A stretch of 64,000 nt of DNA from Nocardioides caeni. Its GTDB lineage: Bacteria; Actinomycetota; Actinomycetes; Propionibacteriales; Nocardioidaceae. The position numbers were made by a program, and so were the translations under genes. Under the pieces are notes generated by a model that did not search any database, was not told the DNA's origin, and saw only the letters and a list, made by a program, of their open reading frames with translations. This document shows, one piece after another, positions 19,053 through 27,301 of this stretch; positions within the stretch are counted from its first letter, which is position 1; each line of letters opens with the position of its first letter. Location of the stretch: NCBI RefSeq assembly GCF_004912195.1, contig NZ_STGW01000010.1, positions 1-64,000 on the forward strand. The letters are read 5' to 3'.

Positions 19053-20653
19053 CCGCCGTCATCGAGCCGCTGCACGACCTCACCGGCAGCCGGTCGCGCG
19101 CCGACCGAGCGGTGCGTCCCTCGGGAGTGGTCGGCCATCACCGTCCCTGGCGACAGCGCCTCTGGCGGTGGAGCGTGGTCGGCTACGCAGGCGCCCTGCT
19201 GGCGTTCGCAGTGTCGCTCAAGGCCGGGGACGCCCTGGCCGGCAACGCGGTCCTGATGGCCTATGGCGCTCTGCTGGCGGCCTACGTGCTGACGCGGATC
19301 GTGCTGGCCGGCCTCTATCGCCCCGACCGCACACTCGTCGCCGACGCCGACCTGCCGTCCCTGGTGATCGCGGTCCCCGCCTTCAACGAGGCCGAGCACG
19401 TCGAGGACACCATCGACGCGCTCTTCCGCGTCGACTACCCGGCCGACCGGCTGCGGGTCATCGTCGTCGACGACGGCTCGAGCGACGACACCTGGGAGCG
19501 GATCCGGACCAGTAGTGCGCGCCACCCCCAGCTCGACGGGCTGCGCTTCTCCCGCAACCGGGGCAAGCGTGCAGCGATGGCGGCGGCGATCCGGGCTGCC
19601 GCCGGCGCCGACCTCGTGGTCTTCGTCGACTCCGACTCCGTCCTCGAGCCGCAGGCCCTGCGCGAGCTGGTGAAGCCGTTCATCGGCGACGCGGAGGGAC
19701 GCGTCGGCGCGGTCACCGGCCACGCCGACGTCCAGAACCCGGGCACCAACCTCCTGACCCGCCTGCAGCAGGTGCGCTACTTCGCGGCCTTCCGCGTCAT
19801 CAAGGCGGCGGAGTCCCGCTTCGGCGCCGTCATCTGCGCCTCCGGCTGCTTCTCGGCCTACCGGCGGACCGCGCTGCTGGAGGTCCTCGACGGCTGGGAG
19901 AACCAGCGATTCCTGGGCCAGGAAGCCACCTTCGGCGACGATCGCGCACTCACCAACGCACTCCTCAGCCGCGGCCGCGAGGTGCGCTACCAGTCCACCG
20001 CGATCAGCGCGACGCTCGTGCCCGACCAGTGGCACGGCTTCCTGCGCCAGCAGCTGCGATGGAAGAAGTCGTGGCTGCGCGAGACCCTGCACCTGGTGCG
20101 CTTCGCCTGGCGATGGCCGGTGCTCGCGTCCTTCGCCGTCTACGCCAGCGTCGTCTTCCAGCTGGCCGGTCCCCTCGTCGCGCTCTACTCCCTGGTGCTC
20201 CGACCGGTCTTCGGTGACGGCTCGCCCTGGCTCTACCTCGTCGGACTGCAGGTGGTCGCCGTGCTCTACGGCCTCCTCTACGCCGGCGTCCGGCGCAGCC
20301 CGCACTGGTGGGGCGGGATCGCCTACGCGTTCGCCTACTCCGCCGTGATCAGCTGGCAGATCTACTGGGCGATGCTCACCCAACGCAACACCTCCTGGGG
20401 GACCCGGGCCGCGGCAGCGCAGGGACAGGACGAGCCCTTGGCGATCGCTGATGTCGTGGGCGAGCCGGGCGACGCCGGGTTGCCGCTGAGGTGCGCGCCG
20501 GGTCGTCGTACGTCGGCAGCGGTGGGGGTCCTGCTCGACGAGCGGCCGCCCGTGCCCGACTGGGACGCCGCCAGCCGCCGCGACTGGGCCATCGGCCTGC
20601 TGGCCCTCCCGGTCTCCGCGGTCCCGGTCATGTGGTGGCTGCTGGGTCACTGA
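19049..20653 (+). CDS. Hyaluronan-synthase-like processive glycosyltransferase (GT2)
   Basis: This 534-residue membrane glycosyltransferase has two N-terminal TM segments and a cytosolic GT-A domain with VVDDGSSDDT, DSDS, a GDDRALTN acceptor motif and QQLRWKKSW (QxxRW), then C-terminal TM segments. The context NRGKRAAM, GHADVQN, CASGCFSAYR and WENQRFLG is characteristic of hyaluronan/chitin/poly-GlcNAc synthases (HasA, NodC, PgaC), which polymerise and export in one step. It is coupled to the GH18 gene by an ATGA overlap. The neighbouring UDP-sugar dehydrogenase suggests a uronic-acid-containing exopolysaccharide. Confidence 0.88.
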   Translation: MTAVIEPLHDLTGSRSRADRAVRPSGVVGHHRPWRQRLWRWSVVGYAGALLAFAVSLKAGDALAGNAVLMAYGALLAAYVLTRIVLAGLYRPDRTLVADADLPSLVIAVPAFNEAEHVEDTIDALFRVDYPADRLRVIVVDDGSSDDTWERIRTSSARHPQLDGLRFSRNRGKRAAMAAAIRAAAGADLVVFVDSDSVLEPQALRELVKPFIGDAEGRVGAVTGHADVQNPGTNLLTRLQQVRYFAAFRVIKAAESRFGAVICASGCFSAYRRTALLEVLDGWENQRFLGQEATFGDDRALTNALLSRGREVRYQSTAISATLVPDQWHGFLRQQLRWKKSWLRETLHLVRFAWRWPVLASFAVYASVVFQLAGPLVALYSLVLRPVFGDGSPWLYLVGLQVVAVLYGLLYAGVRRSPHWWGGIAYAFAYSAVISWQIYWAMLTQRNTSWGTRAAAAQGQDEPLAIADVVGEPGDAGLPLRCAPGRRTSAAVGVLLDERPPVPDWDAASRRDWAIGLLALPVSAVPVMWWLLGH

Positions 20654-20679
20654 CCGCAGCGTCCACGTACCCTGACGAC

Positions 20680-21483
20680 GTGGTGCGGTGGTGGAGCGTG
20701 CGGTTGTGGGGCGCCCACCTGCTCGGACTCCTCTGCGTCGGCATCGCGGTCGGCATGGGCGTGTGGCAGTACGACGCCTTCCAGCAGCGCCGCGCCGCCG
20801 AGCGCCTCGACCTCACCCACGCCGACCCGGTCGCCTTCGCCGACGTCCTCGGCCCCGACGACCCATTCCCCGCCAAGGACGTCGGCCGGCCCGTCGACGT
20901 CGCCGGCACGTGGCTGCCCGAGGGCACCGTGCTGATCGCCGGCCGTGCGGGCGAGGACGAGCACGCCGGCGAGGACGGCCGCTGGGTGGTGACGCCACTG
21001 ACCGTCGGCGGCCCGGACGAGCCGGCCGTGCCCGTCGTCCGCGGCTGGGTGCCCGCCGGCACCGACCTCGCCGACCTCGGCCCGGCCCCCACCGGGGAGG
21101 CCGAGGTCCACGGCTGGGTCCAGCCCGTCGAGGGCACCGGCGAGACCGACGACGACCCGAGCGACGACGTACTCCCGCAGCTGCGGACCGCCGACCTGGT
21201 CCAGCGCGTCGACGTCGACCTCTACGGCGCCTACGTCATCGCCGAGGAGACGACGACCGCCGACACCGCGGCCGGCATCGTCCCGGCCTCCCTCGACCAG
21301 CTACCGCCGGCCAGCCGTTTCACCGGCCTGCGCAACGTCCTCTACGCCGTCGAATGGTGGGTGTTCGCGGCCTTCGCCGCGTTCATCTGGTTCCGCCATG
21401 TGCGCGACACCACGCGGGAGCCCGAGCCCGGGCAGCCCGACGGCGGGACGGGCGAGGACGACGCCGTACCCTCGACCGCGTGA
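20680..21483 (+). CDS. SURF1 family cytochrome oxidase assembly protein
   Basis: This 267-residue protein has two TM segments bracketing an extracytoplasmic beta domain: N-terminal GAHLLGLLCVGIAVGMGVWQ and C-terminal LRNVLYAVEWWVFAAFAAF. Both patterns are typical of SURF1, which helps assemble cytochrome c oxidase. TACCCT ends seven bases before GTG 20680 and there is no ribosome site, so I infer a leaderless transcript starting at this GTG. The stop overlaps the next start (GTGA). Confidence 0.88.
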   Translation: MVRWWSVRLWGAHLLGLLCVGIAVGMGVWQYDAFQQRRAAERLDLTHADPVAFADVLGPDDPFPAKDVGRPVDVAGTWLPEGTVLIAGRAGEDEHAGEDGRWVVTPLTVGGPDEPAVPVVRGWVPAGTDLADLGPAPTGEAEVHGWVQPVEGTGETDDDPSDDVLPQLRTADLVQRVDVDLYGAYVIAEETTTADTAAGIVPASLDQLPPASRFTGLRNVLYAVEWWVFAAFAAFIWFRHVRDTTREPEPGQPDGGTGEDDAVPSTA

Positions 21484-21845
21484 AGACGAACCTGCTCGCC
21501 TACCGCGTGATGGCGACCATCGTCGGCGTCCTGCTCGTCGTGCTGTGCCTCATCGGTCTGCCGCTGCACTACGGCCACCTGGTCAGCGACGCCGCGTGGC
21601 TCGCCGAAGGCACCGGCGACGGCTGGCAGATCGGCTCCGACATCTCCGCCTACCTCGGCGTCGCGCACGGCTGGCTCTACATGCTCTTCCTCATCGCGGC
21701 GTTCCTGCTGTCGCGACGGGCGGACTGGACCAACGGCTTCACCGTCGTCACCCTGCTGATGGGCACCGTGCCCGTGCTCAGCTTCTGGTCCGAGCACCGC
21801 GCGACCCGGCGGGTCAAGGACGAGTACGCCGCCGAGCTCGTCTAG
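21480..21845 (+). CDS. DUF3817 membrane protein
   Basis: This 121-residue protein has three hydrophobic helices (VMATIVGVLLVVLCLIGLPL, GWLYMLFLIAAFLL, FTVVTLLMGTVPVLSF) and basic ends, matching the DUF3817 pattern common in actinomycetes. It is coupled to the SURF1 gene by a 4-base overlap. TACCCT upstream of its GTG may be an internal leaderless promoter. Function unknown. Confidence 0.85.
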   Translation: MKTNLLAYRVMATIVGVLLVVLCLIGLPLHYGHLVSDAAWLAEGTGDGWQIGSDISAYLGVAHGWLYMLFLIAAFLLSRRADWTNGFTVVTLLMGTVPVLSFWSEHRATRRVKDEYAAELV

Positions 21846-21849
21846 CTCC

Positions 21850-21975
21850 CAGGTCATCGAGGAGCGAGCGCCAGCGAGCGTCTCGAGATGCCGGTGCGGA
21901 CCTGGCGGAGTTGACCACAGCGGTCTCGAGACGCCCCGCTCGTTCCTCGCGGGGCTCCTCGACCACCGAAGTGGG
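21850..21975. repeat. Inverted pair of dispersed repeats
   Basis: ATCGAGGAGCGAGCGCCAGC with GTCTCGAGAT (21857-21890) and GTCTCGAGACGCC with GGGGCTCCTCGACCA (21922-21965) are two opposite copies of the same repeat family. They separate convergent genes. Confidence 0.65.
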
Positions 21976-22089
21976 TCAGGCGGGGTCGTCGGCGGAGATC
22001 CAGACCTCGTCGCCCCCACCGGCCTGGAGGCGCTTGGCGATGGCGGCGACGGCCGCTCCGAGCACGGCGACCAGCAGCAGCTTCTTCAT
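21976..22089 (-). CDS. Second DLW-39 family small protein
   Basis: This 37-residue peptide begins Met-Lys-Lys, has one hydrophobic helix (LLLVAVLGAAVAAIA) and ends GGDEVWISADDPA, which matches the DLW-39 layout with VW in place of LW. It is shorter than the usual annotation cutoff. It lies divergently from the cyclophilin gene. Function unknown; see also 3522-3647. Confidence 0.75.
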   Translation of the reverse strand: MKKLLLVAVLGAAVAAIAKRLQAGGGDEVWISADDPA

Positions 22090-22167
22090 GCGCCCATCAT
22101 AGGATCGTGCACGTCGCCGGGCACCGATGCCCGGCGGCCACCCACCACGGAGAAGAGGCAGAACCCC

Positions 22168-22668
22168 ATGGCTGAGAAGGCCGTCCTCAAGACGAACCAC
22201 GGCGACATCGCCATCACCCTGTTTCCCAACCACGCCCCCGAGACCGTCGCGAACTTCGCGGGCCTCGCGACCGGCGAGAAGGCCAACTCCGCGCGCGCCG
22301 CGGGCGAGCCGTTCTATGACGGCCTCACCTTCCACCGCATCATCCCCGGCTTCATGATCCAGGGCGGCTGCCCGCAGGGCACCGGCACCGGCGGCCCCGG
22401 CTACCAGTTCAAGGACGAGCCGCACCCCGAGCTCACCTTCGACAAGCCCTACCTGCTCGCGATGGCCAACGCCGGCCCGGGCACCAACGGCTCGCAGTTC
22501 TTCATCACCGTCGGCGCGACCACCTGGCTGAACTTCAAGCACACCATCTTCGGTGAGGTCGCCGACCAGGCCGGCCGCGACGTCGTCGACGCCATCGCCG
22601 GTGTCGCCACGGGCCGCAACGACAAGCCCGTCGAGCCGGTCGTCATCGAGTCCGTCGAGATCAGCTGA
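22168..22668 (+). CDS. ppiA: Cyclophilin-type peptidyl-prolyl isomerase
   Basis: This 166-residue cytosolic cyclophilin catalyses cis-trans isomerisation of proline bonds. The active site is intact: FHRIIPGFMIQGG (catalytic Arg), QFFITV and the Trp of TTWLNFKHTIFG, the residue linked to cyclosporin binding. AGAAGAGG lies before the ATG. Position and size match ppiA of the gyrA region in other actinomycetes. Confidence 0.95.
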   Translation: MAEKAVLKTNHGDIAITLFPNHAPETVANFAGLATGEKANSARAAGEPFYDGLTFHRIIPGFMIQGGCPQGTGTGGPGYQFKDEPHPELTFDKPYLLAMANAGPGTNGSQFFITVGATTWLNFKHTIFGEVADQAGRDVVDAIAGVATGRNDKPVEPVVIESVEIS

Positions 22669-22687
22669 GTCCTCCCGGAGCCATCGC

Positions 22688-23608
22688 ATGACCAACCCTC
22701 CGGTCGGGGTGCCGACCTGCTACCGGCACCCCGACCGCGAGACGGGCATCCGCTGCCAGCGCTGCGAACGTCCGATCTGCCCGGACTGCATGAACCAGGC
22801 GTCCGTCGGCTTCCAGTGCCCCTCCTGCGTCGCCGAAGGGCGCGCGTCGGTGCGCCAGGCGCGCACGGCGTACGGCGGCGTCCGCACCACGAACCCCGGG
22901 TTCGTCACCCTCGTCCTCATCGGCGTCAACGCCCTGGTGTGGATCCTCATCACCGCGACGGGTCGCTACACCAGCAAGCTCTTCGAGCTCTTCGCGCTCG
23001 TGCCCGTCGGCAGCTGCCGCGAGGACGACGGCACCTACTACCCGAGCGTCACCGAGCAGGTCTGCTCCTCCAGCACCACGGCCCACTGGGCCGACGGGGT
23101 CAGTGACGGCGCCTACTGGCAGCTCGTCACGTCGACGTTCGCCCACGTCGAGCCATGGCACCTCGGCTTCAACATGCTCGCCCTGTGGGTGCTCGGTCCT
23201 CAGCTCGAGACGATCCTCGGCCGCACCCGCTACCTCGCGCTCTACCTGCTCTCCGGCCTCGCCGGCTCCGTCGCCGTCCTCTGGCTCTCCGCCGAGCAGA
23301 GCAGCACCGTCGGCGCCTCGGGCGCGGTCTTCGGCCTGATGGGCGCGCTCGTCGTCGTCGGCCTCAAGGTCGGCGGCAACGTGCAGGGGCTGCTGATGTG
23401 GATCGGCATCAACGTCGTCCTGACGTTCACGCTCTCCAACGTCTCCTGGCAGGGCCACTTCGGCGGCCTCGCCGGCGGTGCCCTGATCGCCGCGATCCTC
23501 GCCTATGCCCCGCGCGAGAAACGCACGGAGGTCCAGGTGGCCGGCCTCAGCGCGGTCGGTGTCCTGCTGCTCGTCGCCGCGCTGCTGCGCACCCTCGCCC
23601 TCACCTGA
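22688..23608 (+). CDS. Rhomboid family serine protease with N-terminal zinc finger
   Basis: This 306-residue intramembrane protease carries a B-box-like zinc finger in its first 55 residues (CYRHPDRETGIRCQRC, RPICPDCM, FQCPSC). Six or seven TM helices follow. The catalytic Ser is in GASGAVFGLMG and the catalytic His in WQGHFGGLAGG; the HLGFNMLALW segment is also typical. The finger-plus-rhomboid fusion is common in actinomycetes next to ppiA. Substrates are unknown. Confidence 0.93.
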   Translation: MTNPPVGVPTCYRHPDRETGIRCQRCERPICPDCMNQASVGFQCPSCVAEGRASVRQARTAYGGVRTTNPGFVTLVLIGVNALVWILITATGRYTSKLFELFALVPVGSCREDDGTYYPSVTEQVCSSSTTAHWADGVSDGAYWQLVTSTFAHVEPWHLGFNMLALWVLGPQLETILGRTRYLALYLLSGLAGSVAVLWLSAEQSSTVGASGAVFGLMGALVVVGLKVGGNVQGLLMWIGINVVLTFTLSNVSWQGHFGGLAGGALIAAILAYAPREKRTEVQVAGLSAVGVLLLVAALLRTLALT

Positions 23609-23619
23609 GCCTGCCCGGC

Positions 23620-23780
23620 CCCCGTCGGTCGAGGAGCCCCGCGAGGGACGAGCGGGCGTCTCGAGACCTCTGTGGTTGTCTCCGCAAGGTTCGCACAGGC
23701 ATCTCGTGACGCTCGCTGGCGCTCGCTCCTCGATGACCGGGGGTCCTGCGCTCGCTCCTCGATGAACGGGGATGGCCGGG
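23620..23780. repeat. Dispersed repeat cluster
   Basis: GTCGAGGAGCCCCGCGAGGG, then GAGCGGGCGTCTCGAGAC (23630-23666), then ATCTCGTGACGCTCGCTGGC and two GCGCTCGCTCCTCGATGA words (23700-23766). These are further copies of the repeat family. Confidence 0.65.
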
Positions 23781-23817
23781 GCTGGTTCCGCGACGACCGG
23801 GTATCAGCAGGTCGTCG

Positions 23818-23898
23818 TTGTCCCCAGGTTTATCCACTGCTGTGGAGGAATGACACGGGTGTAGTTCTGTCCCCAGCGGTGGAAAACCCTGTGGAAAA
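23818..23898. promoter_or_regulatory. Cluster of DnaA-box-like 9-mers
   Basis: Six 9-mers close to TT(A/G)TCCACA lie within 81 bases: TTGTCCCCA 23818, TTATCCACT 23830, inverse TGTGGAGGA 23841, CTGTCCCCA near 23867, inverse GGTGGAAAA 23878 and inverse TGTGGAAAA 23890. Most have one or two mismatches. No gene overlaps them. Confidence 0.45.
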
Positions 23899-23904
23899 CG
23901 CACT

Positions 23905-23935
23905 GACCCGGCCAGCATTCGATGCTGACCGGGTC
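23905..23935. terminator. Hairpin GACCCGG...CCGGGTC
   Basis: GACCCGG-CC-AGCAT-TCG-ATGCT-GA-CCGGGTC is an interrupted 12-bp stem in the interval between the rhomboid gene and crgA. It may end transcription from either side. Confidence 0.5.
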
Positions 23936-24030
23936 TCGTGACGCCCGACACGGCTTCGTTCCTCAGCCGCGGCGTGCTCCTCGACCTTCGGGCCCTGTCC
24001 GCGGCCTCGCAAGCTCGGCCGCGGGGGCCC

Positions 24031-24537
24031 TCACTCCCAGCGGGTGGCGAAGGCGAAGCCGACGGCCATGAAGCCGATGCCGACGAAGAGGTTCTTCTGA
24101 CCCAGGTCGACCAGGATCGGGACGTCCTTGGTGTTGTCGGCGTCGCCGGTCAGGAAGATGTAGAACAGGCAGATCCAGACCAGGCCGATGACGAAGCAGC
24201 CGAGCATGCCCACGACCACGCCGCGGCCGCGGCCGAGCGGGGTGGACGGGTGCGCGGAGATCATCAGGCCGAGGAAGTAGGCGATGAAGCCGATCAGGTA
24301 GTTCTTCATCTCCAGGTCGGCGAAGAAGGACGGACCGCCCGGCTGCAGCGGCTTGCCGTCGGAGCCGATGGCCTCCCAGCCGCCCTCGGGACGGATGCCG
24401 AACCAGGTGTAGAGGATCCAGCCGATGCCGCCGATCATGAGCACCAGCGCGATGGCGAAGCGGGGCGACATCACCGGGCCGCGGTCGGGCGCGAGGACGT
24501 CGCGCTCCTTGCTCTTCAGGCGGGGCAGCTTCGCCAC
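24031..24537 (-). CDS. crgA: CrgA-like cell division protein, internally duplicated
   Basis: This is a 168-residue membrane protein from the GTG at 24537, with GAGGAG seven bases upstream. The C-terminal half is a normal CrgA (VVGMLGCFVIGLVWICLFYI, then LVDLGQKNLFVGIGFMAVGF, ending ATRWE). CrgA proteins coordinate septal wall synthesis with FtsZ and PBPs. The N-terminal half repeats the same plan (ALVLMIGGIGWILYTWFG, then FADLEMKNYLIGFIAYFLG), giving about four TM helices instead of two. It faces the DUF881 gene divergently, as in related genomes. Confidence 0.88.
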   Translation of the reverse strand: MAKLPRLKSKERDVLAPDRGPVMSPRFAIALVLMIGGIGWILYTWFGIRPEGGWEAIGSDGKPLQPGGPSFFADLEMKNYLIGFIAYFLGLMISAHPSTPLGRGRGVVVGMLGCFVIGLVWICLFYIFLTGDADNTKDVPILVDLGQKNLFVGIGFMAVGFAFATRWE

Positions 24538-24601
24538 GACAGGGCTCCTCAGCAGACTTCGACTCGAGTGACGGGGCCTGACGACGTGCCGTGGACCCGT
24601 G

Positions 24602-25396
24602 ATGGACACTGTCAGTATGACGGGTACGCAGACGGAGGCACCCGCCGGTCGGCCCCCGGGACGTACGCGGGCCTGGCGGATCGGCACACCGGTCGTCGGC
24701 GTGCTCAGTGGAGCGCTGCTCGCGGTCTCCGCCGTCAACGCCGACGGCACCGACCTGCGCCCGGGCCGCTACACCGATCTCGCGGGCCTGGTGCAGGCCG
24801 AGGCCGAGGACTACCAGCGCGTCGAGGAGCGCTTCACCGAGCTCTCCGAGGAGGTCGACCGGCTCGGCGCCGACGTCGACGACGAGCGGGTCGAGCAGGC
24901 GCGCGACGAGATCGACGACCTCCAGGACCCGGCGGGCATGACGCCGCGCTCGGGGGAGGGCCTGACGATCACGCTGTCCGACTCACCCGACGAGCTCTTC
25001 GAGGCCGCGATCGAGGACGACACGATCAACCTCAACCGCTATGTCGTGCACCAGCAGGACATCCAGGCCGTCGTCAACGCGCTGTGGTCCGGCGGCGCCA
25101 CGGCCGTCACGATCGCGGGTCAACGGGTGATCTCCACGACCGGGATCAAGTGCCGCGGCAACGCCGTGCAGCTGCAGGGTGTCCCCTATCCGCAGCCCTA
25201 CGTCATCCAGGCCGTCGGCGACCAGGTCGACCTGCTCGACGCCGTCGACGGCGATCCCCTGGTCACGGGCTATCGCGACGACTCCGTCGACCCGGCGATC
25301 GGGATCGGCTGGGAGATGGAGACCGAGGACGCGGTCACGGCGCCGGCGTACGACGGCCTGCTCGACCTGCAGTACGCCCGACCGTTGCGCCGCTGA
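24602..25396 (+). CDS. DUF881 family protein
   Basis: This 264-residue protein has one N-terminal TM segment (TPVVGVLSGALLAVSAVNA), a coiled coil (VEERFTELSEEVDRLG) and the DUF881 core (VHQQDIQAVVNALWSGGATA, TIAGQRVISTTGIKCRGNAV, GVPYPQPYVIQAVG). The family is conserved beside crgA and pknB in actinomycetes and in Firmicutes division loci. It is presumably an extracytoplasmic division or envelope factor. An in-frame ATG at 24617 is a possible alternative start. Confidence 0.88.
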   Translation: MDTVSMTGTQTEAPAGRPPGRTRAWRIGTPVVGVLSGALLAVSAVNADGTDLRPGRYTDLAGLVQAEAEDYQRVEERFTELSEEVDRLGADVDDERVEQARDEIDDLQDPAGMTPRSGEGLTITLSDSPDELFEAAIEDDTINLNRYVVHQQDIQAVVNALWSGGATAVTIAGQRVISTTGIKCRGNAVQLQGVPYPQPYVIQAVGDQVDLLDAVDGDPLVTGYRDDSVDPAIGIGWEMETEDAVTAPAYDGLLDLQYARPLRR

Positions 25397-25420
25397 GCAG
25401 GCTGAGTCCCAGCCCGCCCG

Positions 25421-27301
25421 TCACGGAGGGCCGGGATCGACGATGCCCGGGTCGAGCGGGTCGGTCGGGCTGGTGCCGTCGGTGACCTCCTGCCCGTCGC
25501 TGATCCCGTCACCGTCGCTGTCGGGGTTGGCCGGATCGGTGCCGAGCGCCGTCTCCTCCTCGTCGGTCAGGCCGTCGCTGTCGCTGTCGACCGGCTCCGG
25601 CGGCGGCACGTAGGTGGAGACGTAGATGACCACGTCCTTGCCCTGCTCGAGGGTCTCGTCGGCGCCGGGGAACTGATCGACGACGATTCCCTTCTTCTGC
25701 CGGTCGTCGGTGGCGGGCAGCTTGCGCACCACGGGGTTGAAGCCGGCCTCCCGGAGCTGGCGCATCGCCTCGGCCTGGGTGTCACCGACGACGTCGGGGA
25801 CCTCCTCGGGCCCGTCGGAGACGCACAGCGTGACCATCGCGTCGGTGCCGATCGGCTCGTTGGCGGCCGGCGTCTGCTCGACGACCGTGCCGGCCGGCTC
25901 GTCGGAGTCGGTGCACTCGGTGATGGTGATGTTGCGGCGCGGGATCTCTGCCGCCATCAGCGTCTCGATGGCCGCCTTGCGCTTGGCGTCGATCACCGAC
26001 GGCATCGGGAAGTCGCACGAGCCGGTCGACCAGGTGAGATAGACGGTGGTGCCGGGGTCGGCGTACTCGTTGCGGTCGGGGTCCTGGCGGATCACCTGAC
26101 CGCTCTCGAAGTCGTCGTTGCACTCGGTCGCGGTGTCGTCGACCTCGAAACCGGCGTCGCCCAGCTTGTCGCGCGCGATGTCCGTCGTGTCGCGCACGAC
26201 GTCGGGCACCTTGACCTGGGTCGGGGTGTCGTCGAAGAGCTTGGGCAGCACCCAGAACGCCGTGCCCAGCAGCGCGAGGACCACGATGCCGAGCAGGCCC
26301 CACAGCCACGCCCTGGTGCGGCGGTGGTCGTCCTGGGTGGGCGGCAGCGGCGGACGCACGGCCGTCTCGTGGGTCGGCGGGGTGGCGAGCACCGGCGCCG
26401 GGGCGGCACCGACCGCGGCCTGCACCGGGCGGCCCGCGAGATAGCGCTCGATGTCGGCGCGCATCTGCGCCGCGGACTGATAGCGGTCCTCGACCCGCTT
26501 GGCGAGCGCCTTCATCACGATCGCGTCGACCTGCGGGGTCAGGTCGGCCTCGTGCCGCGACGGAGGTACGGCGGGCTCGCGCACGTGCTGATAGGCGACC
26601 GCCACGGGGGAGTCGCCGACGAAGGGCGGGCGACCGGTCAGCAGCTCGTAGAGCAGGCACCCGGCGGAGTAGACGTCGGAGCGGGAGTCGACGGTCTCGC
26701 CGCGAGCCTGCTCGGGCGAGAGATACTGCGCCGTGCCGACCACGGCCGCGGTCTGCGTCATCGACGACTGGGCGTCGCTGATCGCGCGCGCGATGCCGAA
26801 GTCCATCACCTTCACGTCACCCGACGGGGTGAGCATGACGTTGCCGGGCTTGATGTCGCGGTGGATGATCCCCGCGCGGTGGCTGTAGTCGAGGGCCGAC
26901 AGCACGCCGCTGGTGATCTCGAGGGCCCGCTCGGGCAGGATCTTGCGGCCCTCACGGAGGATGTCGCGCAGGGTGCGCCCGGCGACGTACTCCATGACGA
27001 TGTAGGGCACGACCTCCGAGCTGCCGTCGGCCTGGACGGTGCGCTCCTCGCCGGTGTCATAGACCGACACGATGGCGGGGTGGTTGAGCGAGGCCGACGA
27101 CTGCGCCTCGCGGCGGAAGCGGGCCTGGAAGGTGGCGTCGCTGGCGAGGTCGCTGCGCAGGCGCTTGACCGCGACGATCCGGCCGAGCCGGGTGTCGGTG
27201 CCCTTGCGGACCTCGGCCATGCCGCCGCGGCCGAGGAGCTCGGCGAGCTCGTAGCGGCCGCCGACGGTGGGGCCGTTGGCGCCGTCGCCGGTGGTGCTCA
27301 T
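25421..27301 (-). CDS. pknB: PknB-like Ser/Thr kinase with PASTA repeats and Ca-binding-like tail
   Basis: This 626-residue transmembrane kinase controls growth and wall synthesis. The kinase domain (about 17-290) has [12 protein letters not shown] (Lys46), [16 protein letters not shown] and a Thr/Ser-rich activation loop. One TM segment (about 330-350) is followed by three PASTA repeats (KVPDVV, PMPSVI, EVPDVV), the muropeptide-sensing ectodomain. The last 55 residues are unusual: [12 protein letters not shown] and [12 protein letters not shown], two thrombospondin type 3-like calcium loops, then a Pro-rich end. The start overlaps the pknA stop. Confidence 0.94.
   Translation of the reverse strand: MSTTGDGANGPTVGGRYELAELLGRGGMAEVRKGTDTRLGRIVAVKRLRSDLASDATFQARFRREAQSSASLNHPAIVSVYDTGEERTVQADGSSEVVPYIVMEYVAGRTLRDILREGRKILPERALEITSGVLSALDYSHRAGIIHRDIKPGNVMLTPSGDVKVMDFGIARAISDAQSSMTQTAAVVGTAQYLSPEQARGETVDSRSDVYSAGCLLYELLTGRPPFVGDSPVAVAYQHVREPAVPPSRHEADLTPQVDAIVMKALAKRVEDRYQSAAQMRADIERYLAGRPVQAAVGAAPAPVLATPPTHETAVRPPLPPTQDDHRRTRAWLWGLLGIVVLALLGTAFWVLPKLFDDTPTQVKVPDVVRDTTDIARDKLGDAGFEVDDTATECNDDFESGQVIRQDPDRNEYADPGTTVYLTWSTGSCDFPMPSVIDAKRKAAIETLMAAEIPRRNITITECTDSDEPAGTVVEQTPAANEPIGTDAMVTLCVSDGPEEVPDVVGDTQAEAMRQLREAGFNPVVRKLPATDDRQKKGIVVDQFPGADETLEQGKDVVIYVSTYVPPPEPVDSDSDGLTDEEETALGTDPANPDSDGDGISDGQEVTDGTSPTDPLDPGIVDPGPP

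Noticed and set aside
17765..20653. 962-residue open frame
   Set aside because: The first 430 residues are an out-of-frame, Arg/Pro-rich shadow of the GH18 gene. The real GT2 gene starts at 19049 with an ATGA overlap.
23818..23898. Chromosomal replication origin
   Set aside because: gyrA at the window start indicates that dnaA-dnaN and the main origin lie upstream of the window; the cluster lacks an AT-rich unwinding region.
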